Shown here: piece after piece, positions 1 to 8,675 of the stretch | How the letters are laid out: each line of letters begins with the position of its first letter | How positions within the stretch are numbered: the stretch's first letter is position 1 | Assembly: GCA_033717875.1 (NCBI GenBank) | Contig: JADDKJ010000031.1 | Span: 1 to 39,648, forward strand | Reading direction: 5' to 3' | DNA length: 39,648 nucleotides | From: SBBG01 sp033717875 | Lineage (GTDB): Bacteria > Pseudomonadota > Gammaproteobacteria > Ga0077554 > Ga007554 | Translations under genes and position numbers: made by a program | Notes under the pieces: model-generated | What the model was told of the DNA's origin: nothing | Seen by the model: the letters and a program-made list of their open reading frames with translations, nothing else | Database searches by the model: none

Positions 1-71
1 AGATCAACATCCGCTACGTACCACGGCTCGGTAATGCCCAAGGCTGTCTCAAAAAGCTTTTCACTCATCAT
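1..71 (-). CDS. ISL3-family transposase, N-terminal fragment (cut by window edge)
   Basis: From the ATG at 71 (or the adjacent ATG at 68) the minus strand encodes MMSEKLFETALGITEPWYVA and continues to the edge. The pattern of a short polar start, an LF..ALG(I/L) block and then PW(Y/F)V is typical of the first residues of ISL3-family transposases, enzymes that cut and paste their own element. Only about 23 residues are visible, so the catalytic core cannot be inspected. No good ribosome-binding site is seen. The family call rests on motif memory and was not searched. Confidence 0.6.
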   Translation of the reverse strand, partial: MMSEKLFETALGITEPWYVADVD

Positions 72-135
72 GGTCAGGTCACTGGCTGATCAGGGGCGCT
101 ACTATATGACTACCCACTCAAATTTCAAAAGAGGC
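1..135 (-). mobile_element. ISL3-family insertion sequence, one end only (runs off the left edge)
   Basis: The minus strand from about 135 downward begins GCCTCTTTTGAAATTTGAG and leads into a transposase start at 71. This resembles the G-N2-TCT start of terminal repeats in the ISL3 group, and it shares T4-C5-T6 and a later GTGGGT block with the element end at the other edge of the window. The outer boundary near 135 is inferred from the repeat-like start. No target duplication can be checked because the other end lies outside the window. Confidence 0.6.
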
Positions 136-217
136 AGAAAAGATAAACCAAATATCTACGCATGATTCTTCTCTCGATTTCCTGTGCAATCCAGTTGCGA
201 TCCGCGAATTCCGCAGC

Positions 218-547
218 CTATTGAATTCGAACGGCATCAATATCCTCGCCGTCACGCCAGCGTGCGCATGTATTGCTACCCCATATTGTTATCGTTTTAC
301 CAGCCACTTGAGCCGCCAATAAAGTTGCCAATTGTTGCTTGCCCGCATTAGAGTTTTCGTCTTTTATCATCCAGTAACTAATGGTGGCGCAGGTTGGCGC
401 TGGCGAAAGAACTGTCGCATTTCTGAGTCCAACATATATCAATCCATCGGATGCTCGAACAAGCACATAATCCACTTGCCCAGTGACAACACCAGCGCAC
501 AAAATATTCGAGAACATCATAAAAAAAAGAAAACTCAATTTTTTCAT
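218..547 (-). CDS. small secreted protein, paralogue A
   Basis: The product is 109 aa from the ATG at 547, chosen over an upstream in-frame ATG because it starts a clean signal peptide (MKKLSFLFFMMFSNILCAG) and has GGAAAA just upstream. The mature part is about 90 residues: beta-rich segments around 25-42 and 55-62, a probable helix at 68-83, and a closing strand after 'KTITIWG'. Two cysteines, C53 and C94, could form a disulfide. It lies 27 bp downstream of paralogue B, which has the same length, the same cysteine spacing pattern and the same order of segments, so the pair arose by tandem duplication and is probably co-transcribed. The layout recalls small OB-fold B-subunit-like secreted proteins, but no function can be assigned. 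Confidence 0.75.
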   Translation of the reverse strand: MKKLSFLFFMMFSNILCAGVVTGQVDYVLVRASDGLIYVGLRNATVLSPAPTCATISYWMIKDENSNAGKQQLATLLAAQVAGKTITIWGSNTCARWRDGEDIDAVRIQ

Positions 548-574
548 TTTTCCATATACCGAAATAGCCACAGA

Positions 575-904
575 TTACCCCACTCTATACACGCGAAGAT
601 AACCGTGAGCACAGTCTCCTGTATTATCGTACCCGATGGTTACAATCTCCTTGGTCGCATAGGCCAAGGACAGTCTTGAAAGCATCGCCTTTCTTCTGTC
701 CGATGACACGGTTTCGGGGATGACAAAGTACACCGGGCTGCATGTCGGATGGCTGGATGGTTGATTTTTGAGTCGAAAGTAAATGTAATCTCCCTCCGCA
801 TAAACATAGAAGCCTTCCAGCTCTCCCGCCATATTCGCATTGTATGCGGCCTCGCTGAACGCAGAAGCGGCAAATAATGCAATTGCTAAGATGACTCGAT
901 TCAT
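575..904 (-). CDS. small secreted protein, paralogue B
   Basis: The product is 109 aa from the ATG at 904, preceded by ACGGAG six bases upstream, a good ribosome-binding site that decides the start. Residues 1-19 form a signal peptide (MNRVILAIALFAASAFSEA). The mature part has the same order as paralogue A: strand pair 'GFYVYAEGDYIYFRL', C55 before 'PVYFVIPE', a helix over 68-83, strand 'EIVTIG', then 'NTGDC' with C98. Identity to paralogue A is modest, but the equal length and matching cysteines make homology convincing. It is the first gene of the pair. The product is probably periplasmic or secreted. Function unknown. Confidence 0.8.
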   Translation of the reverse strand: MNRVILAIALFAASAFSEAAYNANMAGELEGFYVYAEGDYIYFRLKNQPSSHPTCSPVYFVIPETVSSDRRKAMLSRLSLAYATKEIVTIGYDNTGDCAHGYLRVYRVG

Positions 905-1422
905 TGAAGTCTCCGTAAGAGGTACACGCAAGATCCTAGTGTCATGTCACGCATCAAATGTCGGATATAGACACTTGAGTTTTATACGCGCGTCCTCGGT
1001 GGTGAGTTGCCAACTCATGCGATATATCATGAGTGACATGGCGCTAGTGATTATGGAGCAAAGGAAAATAATAAGGACGTTAAAGCGTGAAACACGCTAA
1101 TCATTTTGGGTGGAATACAAGCCATGCCTGTGATGACATACCCGCTCCACATTGGAATGAAAGGCGGCTCTTTGACCACCCTGCCCCCTGCCCTTTGTAT
1201 TTTTGTTCGCTTTACCCCGTTGTTATCATAACAATCGCGCTGCAACTCATCCCGTTAAGAACATGAATGTGCTGACGTTCGCTTTATTATTTGATCCATC
1301 ATTGCAGCGAAACTACAACAAACAAAAATCACCTGTCAAGCATTTATTTCATGTATTTCGAATGAATAATTTTGTTGTCAATAGCGCATTGGGATAGGCA
1401 AGCGAACATCCCCCTTCGTGCA
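905..1422. other. 518-bp stretch without a recognisable gene
   Basis: No convincing reading frame is seen on either strand: short frames lack ribosome-binding sites and protein-like composition. The right part joins the 3' end of the decayed pseudopilin gene. The left part must hold the promoter for the two small secreted proteins, but no clear -35/-10 pair stands out. It is probably leftover sequence from gene decay near the insertion sequence. Confidence 0.5.
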
Positions 1423-1950
1423 TTATCTGGCTGTCGGCACCACTCCCTGCCCACCCGTCGGCCTGTACACAAATTTCCATTCCGAATATTTGGCTTTCCC
1501 CCGCGAATCCCTGGTCAAGGCCACGGAAATTGGCTCTTTTCATGGGGCGACCTTCGGAAAGACTGAAAAAAACCATGATCACGTCCCCCGGTCCTTTCAC
1601 CAGCCTCCATTCATGTTGTCGAGTAATCGGATCGGGATAAAGCTTACGCAGGTGGCGGAAAACGATCGCCATGCACCAGTTCCTGGAGTTTTTTCGAATA
1701 TTGCTTCACCGGCCCCCAGGGGAGGGGGGTCATAATACCGCGCTATTGCGCGGCGGTATTCATTCCCGATATGCAGCAACTCCTGTTCCTTGGCTCTTTG
1801 CTGCGAGGCATGCCACACCTCTCCCACTGCCGCAAGACGGCTTGAGACAGCGGCGTCAGTTTCAACCGCCCGTCAGAGCCAGTCGCACCCGCCAAGAAGA
1901 GGAGCATCCGTTTACATTTGTAGTACCAGGAAAAACCCAGAGATCGGGCG
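1423..1950 (-). pseudogene. decayed type II secretion-type pseudopilin (GspG-like)
   Basis: Joining pieces from three reading frames on the minus strand gives a recognisable pseudopilin: 'GEVWHASQQRAKEQELLHIG' then 'NEYRRAIARYY' (near 1829-1740), 'EKLQELVHGDRFP' (near 1700-1655), 'RHLRKLYPDPITRQHEWRLV' (near 1655-1590), 'FSLSEGRPMKRANF', and 'QYSEWKFVYRPTGG' ending at TAA 1425-1423. These match the usual order of bacterial GspG-like proteins (E-x-E-L-L-x-IG, YPDPIT, MKRANF, EWKFVY). At least three frameshifts are needed, two of them single extra A bases in short A runs (near 1700 and 1488). The N-terminal hydrophobic helix is also scrambled. The remnant lies directly downstream of radA and cannot make an intact protein. 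Confidence 0.8.
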
Positions 1951-2048
1951 AATTCGAACTTGCCCACGGAAGGCACAGAGACCCTATCGAAGCAATAAAC
2001 CTCGGCGACTTCGGGGTTACGCAAAAACGTTGCCAAGGCTTCCATGCG

Positions 2049-3428
<1,380 letters not shown>

Positions 3429-3461
3429 TGTTCAGCTCAAAAAGTCAATTTGAATTTCGCT

Positions 3462-3590
3462 CGTCGCGGTATGAACCCGCGACGGCGACCAAAGGGGAGA
3501 GCTGCGCTTCTCCCCTTTGGAAACCCCATAGCGTTGTCCCCGCCGCAAACGGCGGGGTATTTCGAATCACGCCGGTGCGTGGGACGCACC
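3462..3590. repeat. array of four consecutive hairpins between def and radA
   Basis: Four separate inverted repeats lie head to tail in the gap: 3462-3484 (CGTCGCGG / CCGCGACG), 3489-3520 (12-bp perfect stem starting CCAAAGGGGAGA, 8-base loop), 3538-3557 (CCCCGCCG / CGGCGGGG, CAAA loop) and 3574-3590 (GGTGCGT GGG ACGCACC). The last abuts the def stop codon. None is followed by a clear T tract in either direction, so these are not ordinary terminators. They may affect messenger stability or partly uncouple def from radA. GGTGCGT-type palindromes are common intergenic repeats in proteobacteria. Confidence 0.85.
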
Positions 3591-4097
3591 CTACACTTTC
3601 TGATAAACCTTTCTGCGAAACAGATCGTTGCGCCGGCTGACGAGGCGATCAAGAAACAACAGGCCGTCGAGGTGATCGATTTCGTGTTGCACGGCCCGCG
3701 CTTCGTAACCTTCGCACTCATAACGCAGCGGCACGCCAAAAATGTCGACGGCCTCCACGATGATGCGTTCGGCGCGAATGACATTGCCGGTGTAATCGGG
3801 CACGGACATGCAGCCCTCGCGCCCTACCGCATAGCCCTCCCAGCGGGTGATTTCGGGATTGACCAGCCGCATGCGGCCATTATGCTTGATGTTGGGCTTG
3901 ACGGAGACATCGACGATGACAATGCGCTGGGCGCGTCCGACCTGCGGCGCGGCGATACCCACCCCTCCGGGGCCGGCGCGCATCGTCTCTTCGAGATCGG
4001 CGACAAAGGCGCGCAGCTCGTCATCGAATTGCTCCACCGGCTGTGATATCTGCTCCAGGCGCTCGTCGGGATAGGTGAGAACTTCCAGTATTGCCAT
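3591..4097 (-). CDS. def: peptide deformylase
   Basis: Peptide deformylase removes the formyl group from the initiator methionine of new proteins, using a bound metal ion. The 168-aa protein carries all three family motifs: GVGIAAPQ at 45-52, EGCMSVP at 94-100 with metal ligand C96, and QHEIDHLDG at 137-145 with ligands H138 and H142 and catalytic E139. Small changes (GVGIAAPQ instead of GIGLAATQ, EGCMSVP instead of EGCLSVP) fit a second-type deformylase rather than the housekeeping copy that usually sits beside fmt. It starts 7 bp after the ACT-domain gene, so the two are probably co-transcribed. Confidence 0.95.
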   Translation of the reverse strand: MAILEVLTYPDERLEQISQPVEQFDDELRAFVADLEETMRAGPGGVGIAAPQVGRAQRIVIVDVSVKPNIKHNGRMRLVNPEITRWEGYAVGREGCMSVPDYTGNVIRAERIIVEAVDIFGVPLRYECEGYEARAVQHEIDHLDGLLFLDRLVSRRNDLFRRKVYQKV

Positions 4098-4104
4098 AAA
4101 GGCC

Positions 4105-4638
4105 CTACCCCATCATGACGTCGATGGGTTCGATGTGAACCTGCATGCCCTGTCCATCCAGCACCGCCACCACAGCCTCCAGCGCGGCGATGCCCTGCCG
4201 GGCGCGGCCTTCGATCTGCATGATGTAGATCGGCTTGCCGGCGCTGCCCGCCACATTCGATTGCAGGTCGAGAATGTCCAACCCCGCTTCGGCCAGCGCG
4301 CTTGCCACCTGCGCCACGATACCGGCGCGGTCGGCGCCGAACACGGCGATGCGCACATCCGGCGCTTCGTGGCGATGCAATTCGCCTTCGATTCTGTCCA
4401 CATGCAGCTTCAGATTCAGCGACTCGGTCACCGGCTTGACGAGGTTTTCCAGCGAGTTGACGGTGCCGCCATGCTGCACCATCAGCATGACCGTGAAGTT
4501 GCCCCCCAGTCGCGTCATCGACGCTTCGCCGAGATTGCACCCGCCTTCGTAGAGAGCAGAGGTCACGCGCGCCACGATACCGGGGCGGTCTTTGCCTACC
4601 ACGGTCAACATGAACCAGCCATTTGGAGAGTGGGTCAT
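4105..4638 (-). CDS. GcvR-like protein with two ACT domains
   Basis: The 177-aa protein consists of two ACT domains, roughly residues 8-80 ('LTVVGKDRPGIVARVTSAL') and 95-175 ('IAVFGADRAGIVAQVASAL'). Each has the D-R-x-G-I-V turn that builds amino-acid binding sites at ACT dimer interfaces. Its length and layout match GcvR, the glycine cleavage system repressor partner that acts by binding GcvA, and related amino-acid sensors. No DNA-binding domain is present, so it would act by protein contact. It sits 12 bp downstream of the ZIP transporter gene and just before def. The specific ligand and target cannot be read from the sequence. Confidence 0.85.
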   Translation of the reverse strand: MTHSPNGWFMLTVVGKDRPGIVARVTSALYEGGCNLGEASMTRLGGNFTVMLMVQHGGTVNSLENLVKPVTESLNLKLHVDRIEGELHRHEAPDVRIAVFGADRAGIVAQVASALAEAGLDILDLQSNVAGSAGKPIYIMQIEGRARQGIAALEAVVAVLDGQGMQVHIEPIDVMMG

Positions 4639-4650
4639 TTTGAAGATTCC

Positions 4651-5442
4651 TCAATGCAGGGTTGAATGTACCGCATATATCACTACCACGCCGGCCGTGA
4701 TCAACGTCGCCTGCTGCACCGTCGCCGCCGGTTGCAAACGCTTGTGCAGACCGGGAATCAGGTCCGCCACCGCGATGTAGATGAAACTCGCCGCCGCCAC
4801 CGCCAGCACATAAGGCAGCACCGACTCGACACTGGCCAGGCTGAAATAGCCGAGCAGCGCGCCTATCACGGTCGTCATGCTCGCCAGCATATTGTATAGA
4901 AAGGCCTTGGCGCGGCTGAAGCCGCTGTGCAGCAGCACGGCGAAATCGCCCACTTCCTGCGGAATTTCGTGGGCCGCCACCGCCAGACTGGTAACGATAC
5001 CCAGATGCAGATCGGTCAGAAACGCTGCCGCGATTAGCACGCCATCGACAAAATTGTGAATGCCGTCGCCGATCAGAATCAGCGTCCCCGCCGCCTGGCC
5101 GCGATGCGCGTCTCCATGTTCATGCCCGGGCGTGTGAGCCTCGCAGTGATCGGCGTGACAGTGCCGCCACAACACCATCTTCTCCAGCACGAAAAAACCC
5201 AGCAGCCCCAGCAACACCGCCAGGGTGATGGTGTGAAAATCTTTGATCCCCGGCCCCGCCAGGGCGTGAGGCAACAGCCCGAGAAACGCTGCGCCGAGCA
5301 GCGCCCCCACGGCGAAGCTGACGAAATGCGGCATTGCCCGGACACGAAACGCCTCCGGCAACGCCAGAAACACGGAAGCGGCGAGCACGCTCAACACGCC
5401 GCCCAACAGGCTGAAGAGCATTATCCAGGCGAGAAGAGTCAT
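4651..5442 (-). CDS. ZIP-family divalent metal transporter
   Basis: The 263-aa inner-membrane protein has about eight hydrophobic segments and the ZIP signatures: IGDGIHNFVDG at 124-134 in helix IV and AAHEIPQEVGD near 156-166 in helix V, which supply the metal-binding His, Asn, Asp and Glu residues. A histidine-rich loop at 94-114 (H94, H96, H99, H103, H107, H109, H113) lies between helices III and IV, where metal-sensing loops are found in this family. It probably moves zinc or a related cation into the cytoplasm. It is the first gene of the ZIP, ACT, def run. Substrate preference is inferred only from the family. Confidence 0.93.
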   Translation of the reverse strand: MTLLAWIMLFSLLGGVLSVLAASVFLALPEAFRVRAMPHFVSFAVGALLGAAFLGLLPHALAGPGIKDFHTITLAVLLGLLGFFVLEKMVLWRHCHADHCEAHTPGHEHGDAHRGQAAGTLILIGDGIHNFVDGVLIAAAFLTDLHLGIVTSLAVAAHEIPQEVGDFAVLLHSGFSRAKAFLYNMLASMTTVIGALLGYFSLASVESVLPYVLAVAAASFIYIAVADLIPGLHKRLQPAATVQQATLITAGVVVIYAVHSTLH

Positions 5443-5522
5443 CGGAAAGGCTTTCTGCGGAAAACAAGGCCGCCTATGATACCTTATCCCAACGTCGTGG
5501 GCCGGTTTATCTCATCGGAGGC

Positions 5523-6263
5523 TCAGCTCCCCTCCCGCCAGATCAAGCTGGCCATTCTCCCCGTCACCCCTTCGCGACGATAGGAATAAAAATACTCCTC
5601 TTCGGTAAAGGTGCATCGTTCGCCACCATAAACGGCCGTGACGCCCAGCCGCGCCAGACGCAACCGCGCCAGCAGATAAATATCCGCCAGCCAGCGGCCG
5701 CCGGGCGAGGGCTGGAAAGCCTGTTCGGCGGCGGGATCGTGACCAACGAAGGCGGCACGCACCTCCGGCCCAACTTCGAAAGCGTTTGGACCGATGGCCG
5801 GACCGAGCCAGGCCATGAGATCACCGGCGGGCGCGTTCATCGCCGCCACGGCCGCTTCGATCACTCCCGCCGCCAGCCCGCGCCAGCCCGCATGCGCGGC
5901 GGCCACCACCTTTCCCGCGCGATCGCATAACAGCACCGGCAAGCAGTCGGCTGTTAGCACGACACACACCACGCCCGCTTCGATGGTGTAACTGGCATCC
6001 GCTATACATCCCGTGGCCGCGCGACTGGCATCCGCCACCTGTGTGCCGTGAACCTGATTGAGCCAACGCGGCATCCCCGGCAGCGCCAACTGCTGCGCGA
6101 CGCGCGCCCTGTTTGCCGCCACGGCCAATGGATCGTCATTGACGTGATCGCCAAGATTGAGCCCGGCATACGGCGGCTGACTGACGCCGCCACGGCGTGT
6201 CGTCGTGCAGGCGCGCACTTGCGGCGGCGCGGGCCAGTCCGGGATCAGCCAGTCATTATTCAT
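5523..6263 (-). CDS. pgeF: PgeF/YfiH-family protein (peptidoglycan editing / purine nucleoside phosphorylase)
   Basis: The 246-aa product starts at the ATG at 6263, which overlaps the rluD stop by 8 bp; the longer frame upstream is only the rluD shadow. The family has a laccase-like metal site: H72 in NQVHG, C107 in TADCLPVLLCD and H124 in AHAGWRGL are all present, with GRMASLIW near the C terminus. Members cleave purine nucleosides by phosphorolysis, and in E. coli the protein prevents wrong amino acids from staying in peptidoglycan precursors. The rluD-pgeF order is the standard one in gammaproteobacteria, and the overlap shows translational coupling. Confidence 0.95.
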   Translation of the reverse strand: MNNDWLIPDWPAPPQVRACTTTRRGGVSQPPYAGLNLGDHVNDDPLAVAANRARVAQQLALPGMPRWLNQVHGTQVADASRAATGCIADASYTIEAGVVCVVLTADCLPVLLCDRAGKVVAAAHAGWRGLAAGVIEAAVAAMNAPAGDLMAWLGPAIGPNAFEVGPEVRAAFVGHDPAAEQAFQPSPGGRWLADIYLLARLRLARLGVTAVYGGERCTFTEEEYFYSYRREGVTGRMASLIWREGS

Positions 6264-7215
6264 GAGACATCCTGTCTTCGCGCAGCACCGCCAGCAGAGC
6301 CGCCATATCGCCGGGCAATGGCGCCTGCCACTCCATCCGCTCACCGCTTTCGGGATGCAGCAGTCCCAAGCGCGCCGCGTGCAGGGCCTGGCGTTTAAAG
6401 TGGCGCAGGGTATCGGCCAGGCGCTCGTCGCTGTCGCGCGGGATGCGCAATCGCCCGCCATAGACCGGATCGCCCAACAGCGGGTAATGGATATGTGCCA
6501 TGTGGACGCGGATCTGATGGGTGCGCCCCGTTTCCAGGCGCACCTTGACGTGGGTGTGGGTGCGGAAGCGCTCCGCAACGCGGTAATGCGTCACCGCCTC
6601 CTTGCCACTGGCGGTCACCGCCATGCGCTTGCGGTCCACCGGATGCCGCCCGATCGGCGCATCCACCCTGCCACCGGCCGTCATCACCCCCACCGCCACC
6701 GCCTCGTATTCACGCTCGAAGGCGCGCTCCTGAAGCTGCTCGACCAGGCGCGCCTGCGCCTTGAGGGTGCGCGCCACCACCAGCAGGCCGCTGGTATCCT
6801 TGTCCAGGCGATGCACGATACCCGCACGCGGCACATGGATCAGCTCCGGGGCATGATGCAGCAAGGCATTGAGCATCGTGCCCGCAAGATTACCGGCCGC
6901 CGGATGCACCACCAGCCCGGCGGGTTTATTGATCACCAGCAGTGCCTCGTCTTCATAAACCACCGTTAGCGGAATCGGCTGCGGCTGCGACGTTACCTCT
7001 TCCTCAAGCGCCGCCACCACCTCGACGCGCTCACCACCGAAAACCTTGTCCTTGGCGCGCCACTGACGGGCATCGACCGTCACCTGCCCGTTGCGTATCC
7101 ACTGCTGGAGACGCGCACGCGAATAACCGGAAAATAATTCGGCCAGCGCCTGATCGAGACGCATGCCGGCCATTTCGGGGGGGATAAGGGAAAATAAATG
7201 TTCGGTGGCAGTCAT
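6256..7215 (-). CDS. rluD: 23S rRNA pseudouridine synthase RluD
   Basis: RluD converts uridines 1911, 1915 and 1917 of 23S rRNA helix 69 to pseudouridine. The 319-aa protein has an N-terminal S4 RNA-binding domain (about 17-75) and the RsuA/RluA catalytic domain with HRLDKDTSGLLV at 135-146, D138 being the catalytic aspartate. The start at 7215 gives the usual MTATEHLF beginning. A longer frame to 7362 would run into the nested palindrome and is rejected. The gene diverges from the BamD-SPOR gene, and the promoter must lie in or near that palindrome. Confidence 0.96.
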   Translation of the reverse strand: MTATEHLFSLIPPEMAGMRLDQALAELFSGYSRARLQQWIRNGQVTVDARQWRAKDKVFGGERVEVVAALEEEVTSQPQPIPLTVVYEDEALLVINKPAGLVVHPAAGNLAGTMLNALLHHAPELIHVPRAGIVHRLDKDTSGLLVVARTLKAQARLVEQLQERAFEREYEAVAVGVMTAGGRVDAPIGRHPVDRKRMAVTASGKEAVTHYRVAERFRTHTHVKVRLETGRTHQIRVHMAHIHYPLLGDPVYGGRLRIPRDSDERLADTLRHFKRQALHAARLGLLHPESGERMEWQAPLPGDMAALLAVLREDRMSHE

Positions 7216-7280
7216 TATCGACGTAATATGGGGGATTGGAGAATTTAAAAGGTTTCGAGTAACCACCGGGAACAAGTATA

Positions 7281-7462
7281 ATCCTAAAAACCTCGGTTGG
7301 AGTCTACTGCGAATGCCTAATACACCGAATCTGCGCGAGAAAATCGCAAAATCTGTCCTCACCGTAGCAGATGGCTACGGCTGCGGAATATTTTGCGATT
7401 TTCTCGCCCATCTTCAGCGCCTTAGTCATTCTCGCGACGGCTCCAACCGAGGTTTTTAGGAT
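7281..7462. repeat. 182-bp three-tier nested palindrome, MITE-like
   Basis: The outer arms 7281-7302 and 7441-7462 are perfect 22-bp inverted repeats (starting ATCCTAAAAACC). Inner arms 7335-7352 and 7390-7407 are perfect 18-bp inverted repeats (GCGAGAAAATCGCAAAAT), and the centre is CCGTAGC / GCTACGG at 7362-7368 and 7374-7380. The spacers 7308-7321 and 7422-7435 also pair partly, so the whole unit can fold into one long hairpin. It has no coding capacity and fills the divergent gap between rluD and the BamD-SPOR gene, ending 10 bp before the latter's start codon. Terminal inverted repeats without a gene suggest a miniature inverted-repeat element. Confidence 0.85.
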
Positions 7463-7472
7463 AATTTCCCAG

Positions 7473-8621
7473 ATGAAGCGACTCCACACTATTTTTCTGC
7501 TGCTCACTCTCACCGCCTGCACCGCCAACCCGCCGGTGGATACCGCATCGGTCCCGGCGCCGGCCGCCGCCCGGAGTCTGGGTGACACCCAACTGTATGA
7601 CGCGGGCAAAGCCGCGCTGCAAGCCGGAGACTATGGGCGTGGCATCGACCCCCTGGAAACACTGACGCTACGCTATCCAATGGCCGGCCATGCCCAGCGG
7701 GCGCTGCTGGAAACGGCGGATGATCTTTACCGGCGCGGCCAAGCGAACACGGCGATCGCGGCGGCGGAGGGATTCATCGCGGCGCAACCTGCCCACCCCC
7801 AACTGGATTACGCCTATTACGAGCGGGGACTGCTCGGTTTTCAGAACGGCATGGCCGCCCTGACGGCGGCAAAGGCGGAGCAAGCCGCGCCGCAAGATAC
7901 GGCCCCGGCGCGGCGCGCGTTTCAGTATCTTGCCGAACTGGTGCAACGCTTTCCCGCCAGCCGGTTCACGCCGGATGCCAAACAGCGCATGCTGGAATTG
8001 CGCAATACGCTTGCCCAGCACGAATTGAACATCGCCAAACACTATCTTGAACAGCGCGACTACGCCAACGCCGCGACGCGCGCCAAATATATCGTCGACA
8101 ATTATCAGCAATCCCCGGTGATTTCCGATGCGCTCGCCATCATGACCAAGGCCGGCGCTGCCGCTCAAACTCCCGCCGCCAATGCACCGGCCCCGACACC
8201 GCCAGCCACTGATGCCCCGGTCGCAGCGAACATGCAACCGGCGGCACCCGCCATGCCCGCGCCGTCAAAACCCGTCGTTGCGCCTGAAACGGCGAGCAGC
8301 CCTCCCGAGCACAGCAAGAACGTCGAGCGCGAAACATGGCTGGCGGCGCAGAACCCTGGCTACTACACCGTGCAACTGATGAGCGCGGGCGACGAAGCGC
8401 TGCTGCTGAAGTTCGTCAAAACCCGCAACATCGAAGAAAAAACAGCCTATTTCCGCAACGATAGCGGCAGCTATGCCCTGCTTTACGGGATCTATCCCAC
8501 CGAAGCGGAAGCACGCGATGCGGCAAAAGCATTGTCGAAAGACCTGGACATCGCCATGCCCTGGATACGCGGCCTTCGCGCCATCCAGGAAAGCATCAAA
8601 AAAACTGGCGGGACGAGATGA
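7473..8621 (+). CDS. BamD-like lipoprotein with C-terminal SPOR domain
   Basis: The 382-aa protein starts at the ATG at 7473; the longer frame upstream reads through the palindrome. A lipoprotein signal ends LTAC with C16 as the acylated residue. Residues 40-226 are a TPR-type BamD fold, clearly paralogous to the next gene: 'DYAYYERGLLGFQNG', 'QYLAELVQRFPASRF' and 'ATRAKYIVDNY' line up with BamD's 'DYAYYVKGLANFTRG', 'QHFSQLVKLFPNSKY' and 'ANRAKYVIENY'. A Pro/Ala-rich linker (228-285) leads to a SPOR domain (297-376, 'YYTVQLMSAGDE...SYALLYGIYPTEAEARDAA...PWIRGLRAIQ'). SPOR domains bind denuded glycan strands at the division septum. The architecture suggests an outer-membrane lipoprotein linking beta-barrel assembly or the outer membrane to septal peptidoglycan. 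The exact role is unknown. Confidence 0.85.
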   Translation: MKRLHTIFLLLTLTACTANPPVDTASVPAPAAARSLGDTQLYDAGKAALQAGDYGRGIDPLETLTLRYPMAGHAQRALLETADDLYRRGQANTAIAAAEGFIAAQPAHPQLDYAYYERGLLGFQNGMAALTAAKAEQAAPQDTAPARRAFQYLAELVQRFPASRFTPDAKQRMLELRNTLAQHELNIAKHYLEQRDYANAATRAKYIVDNYQQSPVISDALAIMTKAGAAAQTPAANAPAPTPPATDAPVAANMQPAAPAMPAPSKPVVAPETASSPPEHSKNVERETWLAAQNPGYYTVQLMSAGDEALLLKFVKTRNIEEKTAYFRNDSGSYALLYGIYPTEAEARDAAKALSKDLDIAMPWIRGLRAIQESIKKTGGTR

Positions 8622-8675
8622 GGCGGGGCATACTTACCATCAGCACCACCAAGCACATAAACATACCTTGATATC

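Noticed and set aside
1051..1397. Short frames between the secreted paralogues and the pseudopilin remnant
   Set aside because: No ribosome-binding sites, no homology-like features, overlapping on both strands.
3437..3784. 115-codon minus-strand frame over the def-radA hairpins
   Set aside because: Runs through the hairpin array and the def gene in another frame; contains no protein-like segment.
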